DNA from: CAZKDV01 sp964551645
Lineage (GTDB): Bacteria > Bacteroidota > Bacteroidia > Bacteroidales > DTU049
Length of the DNA: 7,393 nt
NCBI GenBank assembly: GCA_964551645.1
Contig: CAZKDV010000106.1
Span: forward strand, 1 to 7,393
Reading direction: 5' to 3'
Below, one piece after another: positions 6,094-7,393 of this stretch. The position numbers and the translations under genes are program-made. The first letter of the stretch is position 1. The number at the start of each line of letters is the position of its first letter. The notes beneath the pieces were generated by a model. That model had not been told where the DNA came from. It did not search any database and saw only the letters and a program-made list of their open reading frames with translations.

Positions 6094-7393
6094 ATGTCGA
6101 CAAAGTTTTTTACAAATAATGAAGAAAATACACTGCTCAAAAAATTTGAAGGAGTTTTTACATACAACTCAAACATTCAACATTTTGACGCTTTAGTTGG
6201 GTATTTCAGAGCTTCCGGTTATTTCAGAATCAGACCGTTTTTAGACAAAGTCCCTAAAATCAGAATATTGGTTGGAATCAATGTTAACAAGTTACTTGCA
6301 GAAGCACAAAAATCAGGACTTGAATTTTTTAAAAACCACAAAAAAACTAAAGAAGAGTTCATTCAAGAAATTAAGGAAGACATTGAAAAAGCTAGTTATG
6401 ACAAAGATACAGAAGAGGGAATTTTGCAATTCATTGACGACCTGATTCAAAAGAAAATTGAAGTTAAGGCACACCCCGACAAAAGAATTCATGCAAAGGT
6501 TTACATTTTTAGACCTGAGCCATTTAACAAACATACACCCGCACAAGTAATCACGGGTTCTTCCAACTTGACAGATTCTGGACTTGGATTTAATAATCAA
6601 TATGAATTTAATGTTCAATTGACTGATTTTGACGATATTAAATTTGCAACAGACGAGTTTGAAAATCTGTGGAAAGATGCTGTTGACATTTTACCTGTTG
6701 ATATTCAGAACATAAAAAAGAAAACCTATTTGAACGATGAAGTAAGCCCGTTTGAATTATATATTAAAATGTTGGCTGAGTATTTCGGAAAAAACATTGA
6801 TTACGATCCCGATTCAATGGGTGACCTTCCTCCGAATTTCAAAAAACTTTCTTATCAGGTTGATGCGGTAAACGAGGGTTTCAATATGTTACAAAAACAC
6901 AATGGTTTTATTTTAGCCGATGTTGTCGGACTTGGAAAAACAGTTGTAGCTGCAATGGTGGCAAAAAAATTTATTATACAAAACGGTAGAGATTACACAA
7001 AAATATTGGTTGTTTATCCACCTGCAATTGAAAAAAACTGGAAGAACACCTTTAAAGATTTCAAAATTGATAGGTACACTAAATTTATTACAAATGGAAG
7101 CATGAGAAAGATTTTGGAAAAACATGAAGACTATTGGAACAAAGAAGAATACGATTTAATTATTGTTGACGAAGCTCATAAATTTAGAAATCATAAAACC
7201 GGGGTGTTTCAAAACCTTCAGTTGATTTGTAAAAGTCCGAGAGCAAATAAAGGTTTAATTGAAGGATCTCAAAAGAAAGTAATCTTGGTTTCTGCAACTC
7301 CTTTGAATAACAGACCAGATGATATTTTTTACCAAATCCAAATGTTTCAAGATGCAAGACAGTCGTCTTTACCGCCCACTAATCTTACCTCAT
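6094..7393 (+). CDS. PLD-like nuclease fused to SNF2-type helicase, 3' end beyond window
   Basis: An uninterrupted frame runs from ATG 6094 off the window edge (433 codons seen). The start is the first ATG after the in-frame stop at 6073. Residues 1 to about 200 form a phospholipase D-like nuclease domain: an 'IRILVGIN' strand, then H133-A-K135 (IHAKVYIF) and GSSNLTDSG from 155, the HxK...GSxN pair of restriction-type PLD nucleases. From about residue 250 a superfamily 2 helicase begins: a 'YQ.DAV' motif, Walker A in DVVGLGKT (276-283), DEAH (359-362) and SATPLNNR (400-407), the SNF2/RapA-like signature. Helicase motifs IV-VI should follow beyond the window. The protein is probably cytoplasmic and ATP-driven, translocating on DNA while the PLD half cuts. 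PLD and SNF2 proteins occur together in restriction and phage-defence loci (for example DISARM DrmC and DrmD, as separate genes), so defence is the inferred role. The domain calls are strong; the named system is open. Confidence 0.9.
   Translation, partial: MSTKFFTNNEENTLLKKFEGVFTYNSNIQHFDALVGYFRASGYFRIRPFLDKVPKIRILVGINVNKLLAEAQKSGLEFFKNHKKTKEEFIQEIKEDIEKASYDKDTEEGILQFIDDLIQKKIEVKAHPDKRIHAKVYIFRPEPFNKHTPAQVITGSSNLTDSGLGFNNQYEFNVQLTDFDDIKFATDEFENLWKDAVDILPVDIQNIKKKTYLNDEVSPFELYIKMLAEYFGKNIDYDPDSMGDLPPNFKKLSYQVDAVNEGFNMLQKHNGFILADVVGLGKTVVAAMVAKKFIIQNGRDYTKILVVYPPAIEKNWKNTFKDFKIDRYTKFITNGSMRKILEKHEDYWNKEEYDLIIVDEAHKFRNHKTGVFQNLQLICKSPRANKGLIEGSQKKVILVSATPLNNRPDDIFYQIQMFQDARQSSLPPTNLTS

Noticed and set aside
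5909..6103. Minus-strand open frame of 64 codons across the intergenic region
   Set aside because: It crosses the palindrome and the start of the PLD-helicase gene, has a composition typical of antisense AT-rich DNA, and shows no domain.
6313..7125. Minus-strand open frames at 6313-6618 and 6913-7125
   Set aside because: Both are antisense to the PLD-helicase frame, which contains HxK, GSSN, Walker A and DEAH motifs in order.
6094..7393. Assignment of the fused protein to DISARM or Mokosh
   Set aside because: DISARM encodes PLD and SNF2 as separate proteins, and the Mokosh fusion uses a superfamily 1 helicase. The motifs here are SNF2-type with the PLD domain first, and no partner genes are visible.

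Overview
The window looks like a chromosomal segment from a low-GC member of the Bacteroidota. This rests on very AT-rich DNA, signal peptides ending in the SQ or AQ cleavage sites common in that phylum, start codons preceded by A-rich tracts instead of Shine-Dalgarno sequences, and gene families common there. No RNA gene, insertion sequence or CRISPR array is visible.

Left block (1-3010, + strand): four tightly spaced genes that read as one envelope transport operon. They are the C-terminal end of an RND/MMPL inner-membrane exporter, a periplasmic LolA-like protein, a small secreted DUF2141 protein, and a DUF1302-like outer-membrane beta-barrel. Together they could form a route for a hydrophobic cargo across the whole envelope. 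The cargo cannot be read from the sequence.

Middle block (3056-5824, - strand): a two-gene unit that converges on the first block. A long-chain trans-polyprenyl diphosphate synthase (IspB type, quinone side chain) is followed after 21 bp by an exported protein made almost entirely of about 23 MORN-type (YwqK-like) repeats of about 24 residues. The repeat protein is best started at an ATG at 4828, not at the TTG codon at 4846.

Intergenic region (5825-6093): a divergent, very AT-rich spacer holding a perfect 13-bp inverted repeat and no convincing gene.

Right block (6094-7393, + strand, cut by the window end): the first 433 residues of a fused protein with an N-terminal phospholipase D-like nuclease domain and a SNF2-type helicase/translocase. 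This architecture suggests DNA restriction or phage defence. It is the most likely entry into a defence locus, but the partner genes lie outside the window.
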